Made by a program: the position numbers and the translations under genes. Below the pieces are notes generated by a model. The model was not told the origin of the DNA. It saw nothing but the letters and a program-made list of their open reading frames with translations, and did no database searches. From the NCBI RefSeq assembly GCF_001039575.1, contig NZ_JIBT01000003.1, positions 1 to 64,000 of the forward strand: a DNA stretch of 64,000 bases. The letters are read 5' to 3'. This document shows, piece by piece, positions 9,714 through 18,994 of this stretch (positions are counted from its first letter, which is position 1; each line of letters starts with the position of its first letter). Source of the DNA: Halomonas sp. PR-M31. GTDB lineage: Bacteria; Pseudomonadota; Gammaproteobacteria; Pseudomonadales; Halomonadaceae.

Positions 9714-10172
9714 TCAACGCCGTCGGCGAGGTTTGGGTTTGTCTTTTTGTAAACGGTAAAGTTCACGTATCAACGCACGGCAGCCTTTCCAGCACCGTTC
9801 GATGGCAGGCTCGATCGGATCCGGGAGAGGATGAGTGTGCAGCGTGGCCAGCGCCTGCATCAGCACGCGTTCCTGCTCCAGCAACTCGTTGACCAGTACC
9901 TGACTGTCGTCGCTGACGAAGCTCTTGAGACGACTCCATAGCCAAAGATAATCGTCGCGTTCGACATCCGCATCCCGAGGAAGCAGGTTGAGGTGCTTTT
10001 TGGCTAAGGCTTGCAGTTCGCGCATCGCTTTGCCACGTTCTTCGTAATGCGAATTCAACGCATCACGCAGCGACGGGCGCAGACGCTCGAGGTTGTCCTG
10101 AAAATAATCGAGACTATCTGCCAACGCTTCCAACACACTATCCATCGCTACTTGGCGATTATCGAGAAACAT
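9714..10172 (-). CDS. Hypothetical helical protein
   Basis: 152 residues, rich in Leu, Glu and Arg, predicted mostly helical, with a basic tail KDKPKPRRRR. The first third (SVLEALADSLDYFQDNL, then SHYEERGKAMRELQALAKKH) vaguely recalls the four-helix-bundle DUF2383 family, but I cannot confirm that. A very strong ribosome binding site AGGAGGTGA precedes the ATG at 10172, which supports it as a real gene. There is no signal peptide or membrane segment. Function unknown. Confidence 0.6.
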   Translation of the reverse strand: MFLDNRQVAMDSVLEALADSLDYFQDNLERLRPSLRDALNSHYEERGKAMRELQALAKKHLNLLPRDADVERDDYLWLWSRLKSFVSDDSQVLVNELLEQERVLMQALATLHTHPLPDPIEPAIERCWKGCRALIRELYRLQKDKPKPRRRR

Positions 10173-10299
10173 GAGCTATCACCTCCTGCGGTGACGCAGA
10201 TTGTGCGATGGGAAACAGTGTTTTGCCAGTCCTCGAAGAAAGATTTTTTTGTTTGCACGTTCGTGTCTTGCAGTCCTCTTCAATTCTGTCAACGATTAC

Positions 10300-11208
10300 C
10301 TATCCTTTGGGCTTTGAAGGCTTCTTGCGGGGTGTAGCGGCGTGTTTTTCCAGATGCTCGATGATCAATCCGGCAATGTCCTTGCCAGTGGAGGTTTCGA
10401 TACCCTGGAGCCCCGGGGAAGAATTGACTTCCATGATCACTGGACCATGGTTCGAGCGCAGTAGATCGACACCGGCCACTTGCAGACCCATGGCCTTTGC
10501 AGCGCGAATCGCCGTCGAGCGTTCTTCCGGGGTAATGCGAATCACACTGGCACTGCCGCCGCGATGTAGATTGGAGCGAAATTCGCCTTCGGCTGCCTGG
10601 CGTTTCATCGCCGCCACTACCTTATCGCCAATGACTAGGCAGCGGATATCGGCACCCTTGGCCTCCTTGATGTACTCCTGAATCATGATATTGGCCTTCA
10701 TACCCATGAAAGCTTGAACCACGGACTCAGCGGCCTGATTGGTTTCCGCCAGCACCACACCAATACCTTGGGTGCCTTCGAGCAGCTTGATGACCAGAGG
10801 GGCGCCCCGGACCATGGTAATCAGGTCGGGAATATCATCCGGTGAGTGGGCGAATCCGGTAATCGGCAACCCTAGCCCTTTGCGGGAGAGCAGCTGCAGG
10901 GAGCGCAACTTATCTCTGGAGCGGGTGATCGATACATTGTCGTTAAGCACATAGGTACCCATCATCTCGAACTGACGCAGTACCGCACAGCCATAAAAAG
11001 TGACCGAAGCACCGATACGCGGAATGACCGCATCAAAGGGTTCGAGTTGTGCCCCCTTATAATGAATCGAAGGGCGGTGGGAGGCGATGTTCATGTAGCA
11101 GCGCAAGGTATCCACCACTCGAGCGCTATGACCGCGGTTTTCCGCGGCTTCGATCAGGCGGCGCGTAGAGTACAGATTGCGATTACGCGATAGCAGGGCG
11201 ATATGCAT
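10300..11208 (-). CDS. rimK: RimK family alpha-L-glutamate ligase
   Basis: ATP-grasp ligase that adds glutamate residues to the C-terminus of ribosomal protein S6 (and can make poly-glutamate). The start is the ATG at 11208 (MHIALLSRN, 302 residues); the longer frame adds four residues without support. Seen are GLPITGF, the ATP-grasp segment [28 protein letters not shown] and the metal-binding [13 protein letters not shown] Lys/Pro-rich tail follows (RKKPSKPKG). It lies 33 bases behind the rimB-type protease gene in the same direction, the usual pairing. Confidence 0.94.
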   Translation of the reverse strand: MHIALLSRNRNLYSTRRLIEAAENRGHSARVVDTLRCYMNIASHRPSIHYKGAQLEPFDAVIPRIGASVTFYGCAVLRQFEMMGTYVLNDNVSITRSRDKLRSLQLLSRKGLGLPITGFAHSPDDIPDLITMVRGAPLVIKLLEGTQGIGVVLAETNQAAESVVQAFMGMKANIMIQEYIKEAKGADIRCLVIGDKVVAAMKRQAAEGEFRSNLHRGGSASVIRITPEERSTAIRAAKAMGLQVAGVDLLRSNHGPVIMEVNSSPGLQGIETSTGKDIAGLIIEHLEKHAATPRKKPSKPKG

Positions 11209-11241
11209 GTAATTCTCCAAGCCGACGACAAGTAAGGAGTG

Positions 11242-11679
11242 CTAGGGTTCACCGTGCAAGAATGCTGCCCCTGGGGCAACCAGAAGACGCCGCATTGCAC
11301 GGCGTCCCAATAGCATGGGGTGACGCATCTCGCGGCGATCGACCAGGGTCAGCTCCACCGGGTAGTCCAATTCACCCAGCAGCATATGAGTTCTTACTAC
11401 ATAACGCCACTGAGAATGACCGTTGGAGCTGGTGATTCTTCGACGGTCATGCAGGTGCATCTTGACAGGATGTGCCGGACTGTCCGGTCCGCCGCCTCGC
11501 GTAACGAAACTGACCCAAATATGGCCGTTGTCTTCAAAACTGTCGATGTCTTCGGCATGCAGCGCTGACGTGCGGGCGCCGGTGTCGATCTTGCAGCACA
11601 AGGCCAGGCCTAGTTCGGGAAGTTCCACCATTTCCCGACGACCGACAACCGCCTTGGCTTGATAGGGCAATGCTTTCAT
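11242..11679 (-). CDS. rimB: RimB-type retropepsin-like protease (DUF785)
   Basis: Retropepsin-like aspartic peptidase that, in pseudomonads, partners RimK in controlling glutamation of ribosomal protein S6. The active-site motif KIDTGARTSALHA is intact near residues 30-42. The rest (RYVVRTHMLLGELDYPVELTLVDR, then MLLGRRAM) fits DUF785 proteins, often annotated as ATP-dependent zinc protease. 145 residues. It starts only 3 bases after the stop of the DUF3549 gene, so the two are surely co-transcribed. Confidence 0.88.
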   Translation of the reverse strand: MKALPYQAKAVVGRREMVELPELGLALCCKIDTGARTSALHAEDIDSFEDNGHIWVSFVTRGGGPDSPAHPVKMHLHDRRRITSSNGHSQWRYVVRTHMLLGELDYPVELTLVDRREMRHPMLLGRRAMRRLLVAPGAAFLHGEP

Positions 11680-11682
11680 GAT

Positions 11683-12720
11683 CTAAATTCTTCCAAAACT
11701 AAGTTCGCTCAACCGCTGCCGAGTTCGCGTTTCCGGGGCGGCCTGGCGCAAGCTGATCAACAGGGGCAGGCGCAGGCGTGGAATCAAGGCTAGGCTGCGA
11801 ATCAGCACGGCAAAGTCGGCATTTTCATTTTCAGCAAGTCGTTCGATGAAGTGCGGCAAGCGTTTCGCATCCTCGAGCTGTGGCCACCCCCGGGCGGCAA
11901 TGGCGGCAAACAGGTCCGGACCACAAGCTGCCTGATCTTCGAGTAACTCATCGTACCAGACACCTACCGTGCTTTTATTGCCTTGACCAACGGCGCGGAC
12001 GCAGTTGCAGAAGGTCTCGACATCACCTTCTTGAGCGGCCCGCTCGCCACGCGCGATCAATGCTTGCGTCAATGTCGTCGATAAAGGCTTATGCTCTAGA
12101 CAGTGGCATAGCGGGCGTAACACTTCCAGTGGCAAGGCGTCGAGTCGGGCCGCTAACGCATTGCTTTGCTGAGCATCGTGACGCACGACGAAATCCGCAA
12201 GCCCCTGTAGCCCCAGCGCTTGCCATTGTCCATTGGCTAGCTGGCCGGTCAGATAGGCCTCGGCAAGCTCAAAATGTTCGCTTGCCTCTCGGGCCAGGTC
12301 GTCGCTTACATAGGCATGCAGCATCGCGCGCTGAGTCATGTGAGGGGTAAACGTCAAGGGGTTGTCTTGCATCAAATTGTTGACGCGTTCAGTGGAATCA
12401 TCGACCTGCAGCGATGCGGTGCGCCCGATTGTTTCCAGCACGCGCTGAAGAAACGCATCCCGGGGCGCAGGGTCCAGTAGCCCCTGTTCATCCAGGGGTA
12501 AAGACAAGAACCAGATCAGTGGATCGTCGCCATTGCCAACTTGAAAGACACAGGCCAGCTGAGCGTGATCCAGCCAAGGCCAGGGCCAGGCAAGTTCACC
12601 CGCTTCAAAAGCCTTTAAGGTGGAGGCAGGGCAGGGCGTCACCTGTCGACCCAGGGTATAAAAGCGAGAAGGTGCTCCAATGCGTTCAAAGAATTCACCG
12701 AGAGCATGTATCGGTTGCAT
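11683..12720 (-). CDS. DUF3549 family protein
   Basis: Cytoplasmic protein of unknown function, recognised from the N-terminal layout LGEFFERIGAPSRFYTLGRQVTP and the C-terminal helices LIRSLALIPRLRLPLLISLRQ. I chose the ATG at 12720 because GGAGG lies five bases upstream and is itself part of the longer open frame; this gives 345 residues. It is the first gene of a tight operon with rimB (3-base gap) and rimK. That context hints at a role linked to ribosomal protein modification, which is inference only. Confidence 0.8.
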   Translation of the reverse strand: MQPIHALGEFFERIGAPSRFYTLGRQVTPCPASTLKAFEAGELAWPWPWLDHAQLACVFQVGNGDDPLIWFLSLPLDEQGLLDPAPRDAFLQRVLETIGRTASLQVDDSTERVNNLMQDNPLTFTPHMTQRAMLHAYVSDDLAREASEHFELAEAYLTGQLANGQWQALGLQGLADFVVRHDAQQSNALAARLDALPLEVLRPLCHCLEHKPLSTTLTQALIARGERAAQEGDVETFCNCVRAVGQGNKSTVGVWYDELLEDQAACGPDLFAAIAARGWPQLEDAKRLPHFIERLAENENADFAVLIRSLALIPRLRLPLLISLRQAAPETRTRQRLSELSFGRI

Positions 12721-13017
12721 GGCATCCTCCATGGTCGGGGGCGCACTGTAGCGCGCCGATCATTCATTGACCAGATGCAGGCTGATCAAAAAATAAGCAA
12801 TTTTTACAAGTTGTTATAAGCCGAGGGCAAACGAAAGTACTTCAGGGGTTATCCACAGGGTGATGCACGGTTTGTGTGAATGACTGAAGATAGTCAGACA
12901 TGATCTGGAAAATGAAAAGACTCTATTGATCATCTGCAGTGATTTTCTTTAGGCTATGTAACCAAAAGGAATATATAGGCAATACTCTTATTCTATTTCA
13001 ATCAGATGGAGATGTTC

Positions 13018-13779
13018 ATGCGCTACATACTACGAACTGCATTGCTGTGCGCTTCTCTTGGAGTAATGGGGCAGGCCATAGCTCAAGATGAAGACGAGAC
13101 GCTCAAAGTCGGCATGTCCGGTGGGTATTTTCCGTTCACTTTCGTTGAGCAGGACACGCTCAAAGGCTTTGAAGTGGATGTCATGGACGCAGTGGCAAAG
13201 CGTCTGGCAATCGACGTCGAGTACGTCACTGCCAACTTCTCGGGCCTGTTCGGCATGCTTGGTTCAGGGCGTATCGATACCATTGCCAATCAAATTACCA
13301 TTACCGACGAGCGACAGCAGAAATACGTATTCACCCAGCCTTATGTCTATGATGGCGCGCAGGTCGTGGTGAAACGGGGTAACGATGAAATCGAGGGCGT
13401 CGAAGATCTGCGCAACAAGACCGTGGCAGTCAATCTGGGGTCAAACTACGAGCAGCTCTTGCGCGAGCTGCCTTATTCCGACGAGATCGACATCCGTACC
13501 TACGAAAGCAACATCGAGCAGGACACTGCTTTGGGCAGGGTGGATGCGTTCGTCATGGACCGAGTCAGCGCCAGTCAGATCATAAAGGAGAAGCCGCTAC
13601 CTCTGGCCTTGGCAGGCAAGCCTTTTTCCGATATCCGCAACGCACTGCCGTTTCGAGATGACGAGCAAGGCCGCCAGATGCGAGACCGCGTCAATGGTGC
13701 GCTGAAGGAGCTTCAGGAAGACGGCACCCTCGGCAAGATATCCCAGAAGTGGTTCGGCAGCGATATCACCCAGCCATGA
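13018..13779 (+). CDS. Amino acid ABC transporter, substrate-binding protein (cystine-like)
   Basis: Periplasmic receptor of the polar amino acid uptake family. Signal peptide MRYILRTALLCASLGVMGQAIAQ, then GMSGGYFPFTFVE, GFEVDVMDAVAKRLAIDVEY and NQITITDERQQKYVFTQPY. The start at 13018 is preferred over 13006 because GGAG sits six bases before it and it begins directly with the signal peptide. The permease and ATPase that follow most resemble the TcyJ/TcyL/TcyN (FliY-YecSC) cystine system, but the true substrate is not proven. 253 residues. Confidence 0.88.
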   Translation: MRYILRTALLCASLGVMGQAIAQDEDETLKVGMSGGYFPFTFVEQDTLKGFEVDVMDAVAKRLAIDVEYVTANFSGLFGMLGSGRIDTIANQITITDERQQKYVFTQPYVYDGAQVVVKRGNDEIEGVEDLRNKTVAVNLGSNYEQLLRELPYSDEIDIRTYESNIEQDTALGRVDAFVMDRVSASQIIKEKPLPLALAGKPFSDIRNALPFRDDEQGRQMRDRVNGALKELQEDGTLGKISQKWFGSDITQP

Positions 13780-13847
13780 ATTTCTTGCCAGTCTGCCATG
13801 CCGGTTAATCAGCCATGTCTCTTGCAAGATCAAGGATCGATAATTAG

Positions 13848-14522
13848 ATGAACGCCCTGGATATCGACTACATGCTGGGCCTGATGCCGATCCTGCTCAG
13901 CTATCTTCCCTTGACCCTGGAGATGGCTGCCGCGGGCATGGTGTTAGCGCTGATTCTTGCGTGTTTGATGGCAGTGATAAGAGTGTTGAAGATCCCCGGT
14001 CTCAATGCGCTCACGCTGCTGTTTATTTCATTTTTTCGGGGCACGCCGCTACTGGTTCAGCTGTTTTTGTTCTACTACGGCCTGCCTCAGTTGATGAGCG
14101 CGCTGACTCAAATTAACGGCGTTACCGCCACCATCATGGGACTGACGCTGCACTTCTCTGCCTATATGGCGGAGTCGATTCGCGCGGCTATCGTCGGCAT
14201 CGATCGCAGCCAGACCGATGCAGCCTTGTCCATCGGCATGACCCGCGGGCAAACGATGCGCCGTGTCGTGCTGCCCCAGGCGACGCGGGTGGCGGTGCCT
14301 ACGCTGATGAACTACTTCATCGACATGATCAAGGCGACTTCTCTGGCCTTTACCCTAGGCGTAACAGAGTTGATGGGCGCCACACAAAAGGAGGCGGCGG
14401 GCAGCTTTCTCTATTTCGAGGCCTTCATCAGCGTGGCGCTGATCTACTGGGGTGTCGTCGAGCTATTGGCCTGGCTGCAACGCCGTCTCGAGACACGACT
14501 CAACAGGGCTTATCAACGATGA
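13848..14522 (+). CDS. Amino acid ABC transporter, permease
   Basis: Inner-membrane permease of the HisM/TcyL type, 224 residues. The N-terminal [17 protein letters not shown] and the pattern [22 protein letters not shown] are characteristic, and the EAA loop is at [25 protein letters not shown]. Its stop overlaps the ATPase start (ATGA), so translation is coupled. The 68-base gap after the binding-protein gene has no strong hairpin. Confidence 0.92.
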   Translation: MNALDIDYMLGLMPILLSYLPLTLEMAAAGMVLALILACLMAVIRVLKIPGLNALTLLFISFFRGTPLLVQLFLFYYGLPQLMSALTQINGVTATIMGLTLHFSAYMAESIRAAIVGIDRSQTDAALSIGMTRGQTMRRVVLPQATRVAVPTLMNYFIDMIKATSLAFTLGVTELMGATQKEAAGSFLYFEAFISVALIYWGVVELLAWLQRRLETRLNRAYQR

Positions 14523-15268
14523 TCGCGCTTCAAGGCCTCATCAAGCGTTTTGGCGATGAAACGATTCTCGACGGTATCGATCTGTCTATCGAGCAGGGCG
14601 AGATCATTGTCGTAATCGGGCCGTCTGGTACCGGCAAGTCGACCCTGCTGCGCTGCATGAACTTTCTGGAACAGCCCGACGGTGGACGAATTCAGATAGG
14701 CGATCTGAACGTCGATGTGACCCAGGCGAGCAGGAAGGAGATTCTCGCGCTGCGGCGGCGAACTGCTTTCGTGTTCCAGAACTACGCGCTATTTGCCAAC
14801 AAGACGGCCCTCGACAACGTTGCCGAGGGGTTGATCGTCGTCAATGGCTGGAAAAAACCCCGGGCTCAGGAGCGCGCAAGAGAGCTTCTCGAACGGGTTG
14901 GGTTGTCCGACAAGGCAAACGCCTATCCCGCGTCGCTTTCCGGGGGGCAGCAGCAGCGAGTCGGCATCGCCCGAGCAATGGCGGCCCAGGCAGAGGTAAT
15001 TCTGTTCGATGAGCCGACCTCATCCCTGGACCCGGAATGGGTCGAAGAGGTGCTTGGGGTGATGAAGCAGCTGGCCAAGGAGCGACAGACCATGCTGGTG
15101 GTCACGCATGAAATGAGCTTTGCACGGGACGTTGCCGATCGGGTCATCTTCATGAGCGATGGTCGCATCGTCGAGCAGGGGCCGCCATCACAGCTCTTTT
15201 CGACGCCTCGGGATGAGCGGACCAAGAGCTTTCTACGCAAGGTATTGGCAACCCAGACCCCTTGGTAA
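14519..15268 (+). CDS. Amino acid ABC transporter, ATP-binding protein
   Basis: ATPase that powers the uptake system. Walker [11 protein letters not shown]-loop VFQNYALF, signature [16 protein letters not shown], Walker [15 protein letters not shown] and switch His in [15 protein letters not shown] are all intact. The last motif and the length (249 residues) are very close to the YecC/TcyN cystine ATPases. Last gene of the three-gene unit. Confidence 0.93.
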   Translation: MIALQGLIKRFGDETILDGIDLSIEQGEIIVVIGPSGTGKSTLLRCMNFLEQPDGGRIQIGDLNVDVTQASRKEILALRRRTAFVFQNYALFANKTALDNVAEGLIVVNGWKKPRAQERARELLERVGLSDKANAYPASLSGGQQQRVGIARAMAAQAEVILFDEPTSSLDPEWVEEVLGVMKQLAKERQTMLVVTHEMSFARDVADRVIFMSDGRIVEQGPPSQLFSTPRDERTKSFLRKVLATQTPW

Positions 15269-15357
15269 GAGTTCTGTGAGGTGCAAAAGGGCAGAGCGTC
15301 TGGCCAGTGGTATCTTGCCAAGGGATAATCACGGCACATTTTTGATCCGGAGTCGTC

Positions 15358-15684
15358 ATGACGCCCCATGCCGAACTTAGTCAAGCCCTCGAGCGCCTTG
15401 AAGCGACGCTGAGCAGTGTCGATCTATGGAGAACGCCCCAGCCAGAGGCGGCAGCCTTCGAGAGCCAAGAACCTTTCTGCGTGGACACCATGGAGTTGTC
15501 ACAGTGGCTGCGCTATGTCTTCATTCCCCGGCTGCAGGCGCTGGTGGATGCCAAGGCAGCTCTGCCCGCCAGTTGTCAGGTAGCGCCGGCCGTTGAAGTC
15601 TATCTGCAGCAATCCAAGCCCAGCACCCGGGCCCTGGTGGTCAAGGCGGTTGCGGATATTGACCGCATCGTGACCGAGGCCTGA
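15358..15684 (+). CDS. YqcC family protein (DUF446)
   Basis: Small cytoplasmic protein, 108 residues, function unknown. The motifs DLWRTPQPEAAAFESQEPFCVDTMELSQWLRYVFIPRL are typical of YqcC. In many gammaproteobacteria yqcC lies beside a tRNA pseudouridine synthase gene, but here it abuts a cyclotransferase-like gene: its TGA is immediately followed by the next ATG. Confidence 0.9.
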   Translation: MTPHAELSQALERLEATLSSVDLWRTPQPEAAAFESQEPFCVDTMELSQWLRYVFIPRLQALVDAKAALPASCQVAPAVEVYLQQSKPSTRALVVKAVADIDRIVTEA

Positions 15685-16185
15685 ATGCCTTATTACTTCG
15701 CCTATGGCAGCAATATGAACGTCGAGCGAGTGGCGGCGCGTATTGGTCAGACCCGACGCGTCCTGTCAGGCATCATGACGGGCTATGAGCTACGCTTTGA
15801 CAAAGCCTCGCGTATTCCAGGAATCGCTCACGCCAATGTGGCGCCCAGTAGCGGTCGAGAGGTGGAGGGCGCCTTGTTCGAGCTGATGGAGCCGGAACAG
15901 ATTGCGCTGATGGACCCTTTCGAAGGAGTGCCTCTGGATTATCGGCGGGAGCGTCATACGATCAAAACGACCCAGGGCGCCATCGATGCCTGGGTTTATC
16001 TTGCCCATCCGGAACGCATCCAGGCATCTCTCAAGCCCGCACGGGAGTATCTTGAGCACCTGCTGGCCGGGAAAGCATTTTTGTCACCGGGTTATTACGC
16101 ATGGCTTCTGCAGGTCGAGGCAGTTGAAGGCTTGGATGATGCGACGCTGGCGATGCTGGGGCTTTCGTCTCATACTCCGCGCTGA
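15685..16185 (+). CDS. Gamma-glutamylcyclotransferase-like protein
   Basis: Member of the GGCT/AIG2-like fold, which cyclises gamma-glutamyl groups to 5-oxoproline in glutathione and amine metabolism. The diagnostic YFAYGSNMN is at residues 4-12, followed by GYELRFDKAS, EGALFELMEPEQIALMDPFEG and YRRERHTI; the acidic E in LMDPFEGV is in the usual place for the catalytic acid. 166 residues. Substrate unknown. Starts one base after the yqcC stop. Confidence 0.85.
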   Translation: MPYYFAYGSNMNVERVAARIGQTRRVLSGIMTGYELRFDKASRIPGIAHANVAPSSGREVEGALFELMEPEQIALMDPFEGVPLDYRRERHTIKTTQGAIDAWVYLAHPERIQASLKPAREYLEHLLAGKAFLSPGYYAWLLQVEAVEGLDDATLAMLGLSSHTPR

Positions 16186-16193
16186 TTGCGCAT

Positions 16194-16224
16194 ATAAAAA
16201 AACGCCGGGCACGAGGCCCGACGC
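16194..16224 (-). terminator. Rho-independent terminator of the ompW-like gene
   Basis: On the minus strand the stem CGTCGGGC / GCCCGGCG (one mismatch, short loop) is followed by a run of seven T. It lies just after the stop of the OmpW gene at 16249. On the plus strand there is no T run, so it mainly serves the minus-strand gene. Confidence 0.8.
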
Positions 16225-16248
16225 TCAAAAAACAACAGTGAAGCAGTG

Positions 16249-16824
16249 TTAGAAGCTAAAAGTTACACCAGCGCCCACCGCGATCGGATCGTAATCGAAA
16301 TCGTCGCTCACACGCCCGGTCGCCGTGTTTTGCTTATAGTCGACGTTGATGTCGGTGTAGTTGACGAAACCGTTGACTGCCAGGAAGTCGGTGATCATCA
16401 GGTCTACACCCAGCTCCGCCTTGGGCGCCCAAGTATTATCAAGGCTGAGCCCATCGCTTTCGCCAGTAAAATGTGTCCAGTTGGCGCCGATACCTGCATA
16501 AGGCTGGATGCGAGCGTCATTACCGCCCAATGGGTAAAACTGGGCCATTAAATCAATAGGCTGGCTTTTGAAGCTGCCGCCATTGTCCAGATCGTGCTTG
16601 AAATTCCCAGTACTGCCGAGGGTCACGCCAAGCTTGTCCATGACCATGACACCCACGCTGCCACCCCAGTTCTTGTCGCTATCGATCTTACCGCTATCCG
16701 GGTCTTCTTTGATGACGTTGCCTCGGATCAGAATATCGCCAGCTTCATAAGCCATGGCCGCTTGAGAAGCCCCGAACAAGGCGCCAAGCAGAATTGCGCT
16801 AGAAACCAATTTGGTCTTGAACAT
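16249..16824 (-). CDS. OmpW family outer membrane protein
   Basis: Eight-stranded beta-barrel porin for small hydrophobic compounds. The signal peptide MFKTKLVSSAILLGALFGASQAAMA leads into YEAGDILIRGNVI, the classic OmpW N-terminus. Later YPLGGNDARIQPYAGIGANWTHF, WAPKAELGVDLMITDFLAVNGFVNY and the C-terminal VGAGVTFSF (terminal Phe for outer membrane insertion) agree. 191 residues. Strong AAGGAG ribosome binding site. Confidence 0.93.
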   Translation of the reverse strand: MFKTKLVSSAILLGALFGASQAAMAYEAGDILIRGNVIKEDPDSGKIDSDKNWGGSVGVMVMDKLGVTLGSTGNFKHDLDNGGSFKSQPIDLMAQFYPLGGNDARIQPYAGIGANWTHFTGESDGLSLDNTWAPKAELGVDLMITDFLAVNGFVNYTDINVDYKQNTATGRVSDDFDYDPIAVGAGVTFSF

Positions 16825-17075
16825 GAAAATCTCCTTGAGCTGTTTCCGTTTGTCTAAACGGAGTGCGCTGATACACGTATGAATAGAAACGCTGTTTCCC
16901 TACTGACGACGAGTATAGGAAACACTGTTCGCTTTGTCATGTAGATTTTTGTTATCAAGCTATTAAAGACAATTAATTTGACTCATTAACACTTTTTCCT
17001 GATTGCCTGGCATGCAAGCTTTAACGTTCACTAGTACATAAATGGCTGAATATTGTAGCGAAAGGAGCCGCTTCA

Positions 17076-17375
17076 ATGATTAGGGTAAAACAAAGGTCTC
17101 GGCATCAGAGCCGCCACGGTCGTCTGGGTAAGCTGCTATCGCTATTGGCTTCGTCTTTTATGGCGCTATGGCTATTGATCAATCCGGCGATCATCAGCGA
17201 TTTACCTTTGAGCTGGCGACTTCCCGTATGGTTGCTGGGCGTCTGGGCGGTTGGTGCGGGCTTCTTTCATGGCATGGGGCTGATTCGAAAGGGCTTGATG
17301 CAGAAGCTGCTGGGTGCCCCTCAATGCTGGGTATTGCTGCTACTTTTTTATGTCGTGGTGTTGATCAGAAGTTGA
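17076..17375 (+). CDS. Small membrane protein, YbgE-like
   Basis: 99 residues with a basic N-terminus (KQRSRHQSRHGR) and about three membrane segments. The pattern PVWLLGVWAVGAGFFHGMGL followed by P and a hydrophobic tail resembles YbgE, the small protein usually encoded after cydAB (bd oxidase). There is no cyd gene in this window, so this would be an orphan. Ribosome binding site AAAGGAG precedes the ATG. Assignment tentative. Confidence 0.55.
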   Translation: MIRVKQRSRHQSRHGRLGKLLSLLASSFMALWLLINPAIISDLPLSWRLPVWLLGVWAVGAGFFHGMGLIRKGLMQKLLGAPQCWVLLLLFYVVVLIRS

Positions 17376-17390
17376 CGAGAAGCTGCTATA

Positions 17391-17423
17391 AAAAAGCGGG
17401 GCCATGATGGTGGCCCCGCTTTT
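17391..17423. terminator. Bidirectional terminator between the YbgE-like gene and putP
   Basis: Perfect stem GCGGGGCCA / TGGCCCCGC with loop TGATGG, flanked by AAAAA on the left and TTTT on the right. It can stop both the plus-strand YbgE-like transcript and the minus-strand putP transcript. Confidence 0.9.
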
Positions 17424-17444
17424 GTTTGTTGCCGACGTCCGGAA

Positions 17445-18923
17445 TCAGGTGGATCTGACGCTTTCGAACTCTGCGATGATCTCTTCGCTAGGGGCTTGCG
17501 TGACCATGCTGACTACATAGATAGCGATGTAGGCAAAGATCACCCCGGGTACGATTTCGTAGAGATCGAAGATGCCCCCGGAGATCATGCTCCATAGCAC
17601 CACAGTCACGCCGCCAACGATGATGCCCGCCAGGGCGCCCCAGCGATTCATGCGACGCCAGAATAAGGCCATGATCAGTGCCGGGCCGAAGGCGGCGCCG
17701 AAACCGGCCCATGCGTAGGAGACGAGCCCCAGTACCGTGGAATCCGGGTTGAGCGCCAGGATATAGGCGATGATGGCAATGCCGATAACTGCAAAACGGC
17801 CCACCCAGACTAGCTCCTTGGAAGAGGCATTCTTGCGAAAGATAGCCTTGTAGAAATCGTCGGTCAGCGCAGAGGACGAGACCAGCAGCTGGGAATCCAC
17901 GGTGGACATGACCGCCGCAAGAATGGCTGCCAGCAGTATCCCGGCGATGAGGGGATGAAAGATGACATTGACCATGACCATGAAGACGGTCTCACTGTCA
18001 GCCAGATCCCGAGGCACGTAGGCAAGTCCCAGCAGTCCGACCCCAACGGCACACACAAGGCCGATGGCAGACCAGATCACCGCGATACGACGCGAGGCGG
18101 GAACATCCTTGTCGCTGCGAATGGCGGCGAAACGCGCCAGGATATGTGGCTGACCGAAGTAACCAAGACCCCAGGCCAAGGAGCTTATGATGGCGACGAA
18201 CGACAGCGTCTCCCCGGTGGAGGCGTCTTTGAACCAGGAAAGTAGCTGCGGACTATCGGCAGTAATACGGGTAGCTGCTTCTGAAAATCCACCCATATCC
18301 ACCAGGGCGATTACCGGAACCACCACCAGCGCTGCCACCATCATCAAGCCTTGAATGAGGTCCGTCCAGGAAACCGCGAGGAACCCCCCGAAGAAGGTAT
18401 AGGAAACGATGGCGATCGTGCCCACGGTGACGGCAATACGGTAATCGAGACTGAACACCGTCTCGAACAGCTTGCCGCCGGCCACCAGCCCGGAGCTTGT
18501 GTAGAACAGAAAAAACAAGAGTATGAAGACCGCGGAAATGACCCGCAGCAAATGCGAGTTATCGCGAAAACGCTGGGCAAAGAATTCCGGCAGTGTCAGC
18601 GAGTCGCTGGCCACGAAGCTGTAGATGCGCAGCCGCCTGGCCACGATCAGCCAGTTGAGCCAAGTACCCGCCAACAGGCCGATGGCAATCCAGCTTGCGG
18701 AAAGACCGCTGATATAGGCGGCACCGGGCAGACCCAGCAGCAGCCAGCCAGACATGTCCGAGGCGCCGGCGGAGATTGCCGTCGTCCAGGGGCCCAGCGA
18801 ACGTCCACCCAGAATATAGTCCGAGAGGTCGTTAGTGCGCTTCCAAGCGATCAGCCCGATTGCCAGCATCAGCAGCAGATAAAGGGCAAAGGTGATGACG
18901 ATGGACATACTGTTTTCGATCAT
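17445..18923 (-). CDS. putP: Sodium/proline symporter PutP
   Basis: Inner-membrane Na+-coupled proline importer of the SSS family, 492 residues. The stretch DYILGGRSLGPWTTAISAG, then ASDMSGWLLLGLPGA, is nearly the E. coli PutP signature for the Na+ and proline sites. Lies 71 bases behind putA in the same direction, so a putA-putP unit is likely. In a halophile proline is both nutrient and osmolyte. Confidence 0.95.
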   Translation of the reverse strand: MIENSMSIVITFALYLLLMLAIGLIAWKRTNDLSDYILGGRSLGPWTTAISAGASDMSGWLLLGLPGAAYISGLSASWIAIGLLAGTWLNWLIVARRLRIYSFVASDSLTLPEFFAQRFRDNSHLLRVISAVFILLFFLFYTSSGLVAGGKLFETVFSLDYRIAVTVGTIAIVSYTFFGGFLAVSWTDLIQGLMMVAALVVVPVIALVDMGGFSEAATRITADSPQLLSWFKDASTGETLSFVAIISSLAWGLGYFGQPHILARFAAIRSDKDVPASRRIAVIWSAIGLVCAVGVGLLGLAYVPRDLADSETVFMVMVNVIFHPLIAGILLAAILAAVMSTVDSQLLVSSSALTDDFYKAIFRKNASSKELVWVGRFAVIGIAIIAYILALNPDSTVLGLVSYAWAGFGAAFGPALIMALFWRRMNRWGALAGIIVGGVTVVLWSMISGGIFDLYEIVPGVIFAYIAIYVVSMVTQAPSEEIIAEFESVRST

Positions 18924-18994
18924 GAGTTTTTCCTATCCGTTATTATTTATTCTCGATTTTGCATCAGGGCGTTCGTCGTCTCTACGCTTGGGCG

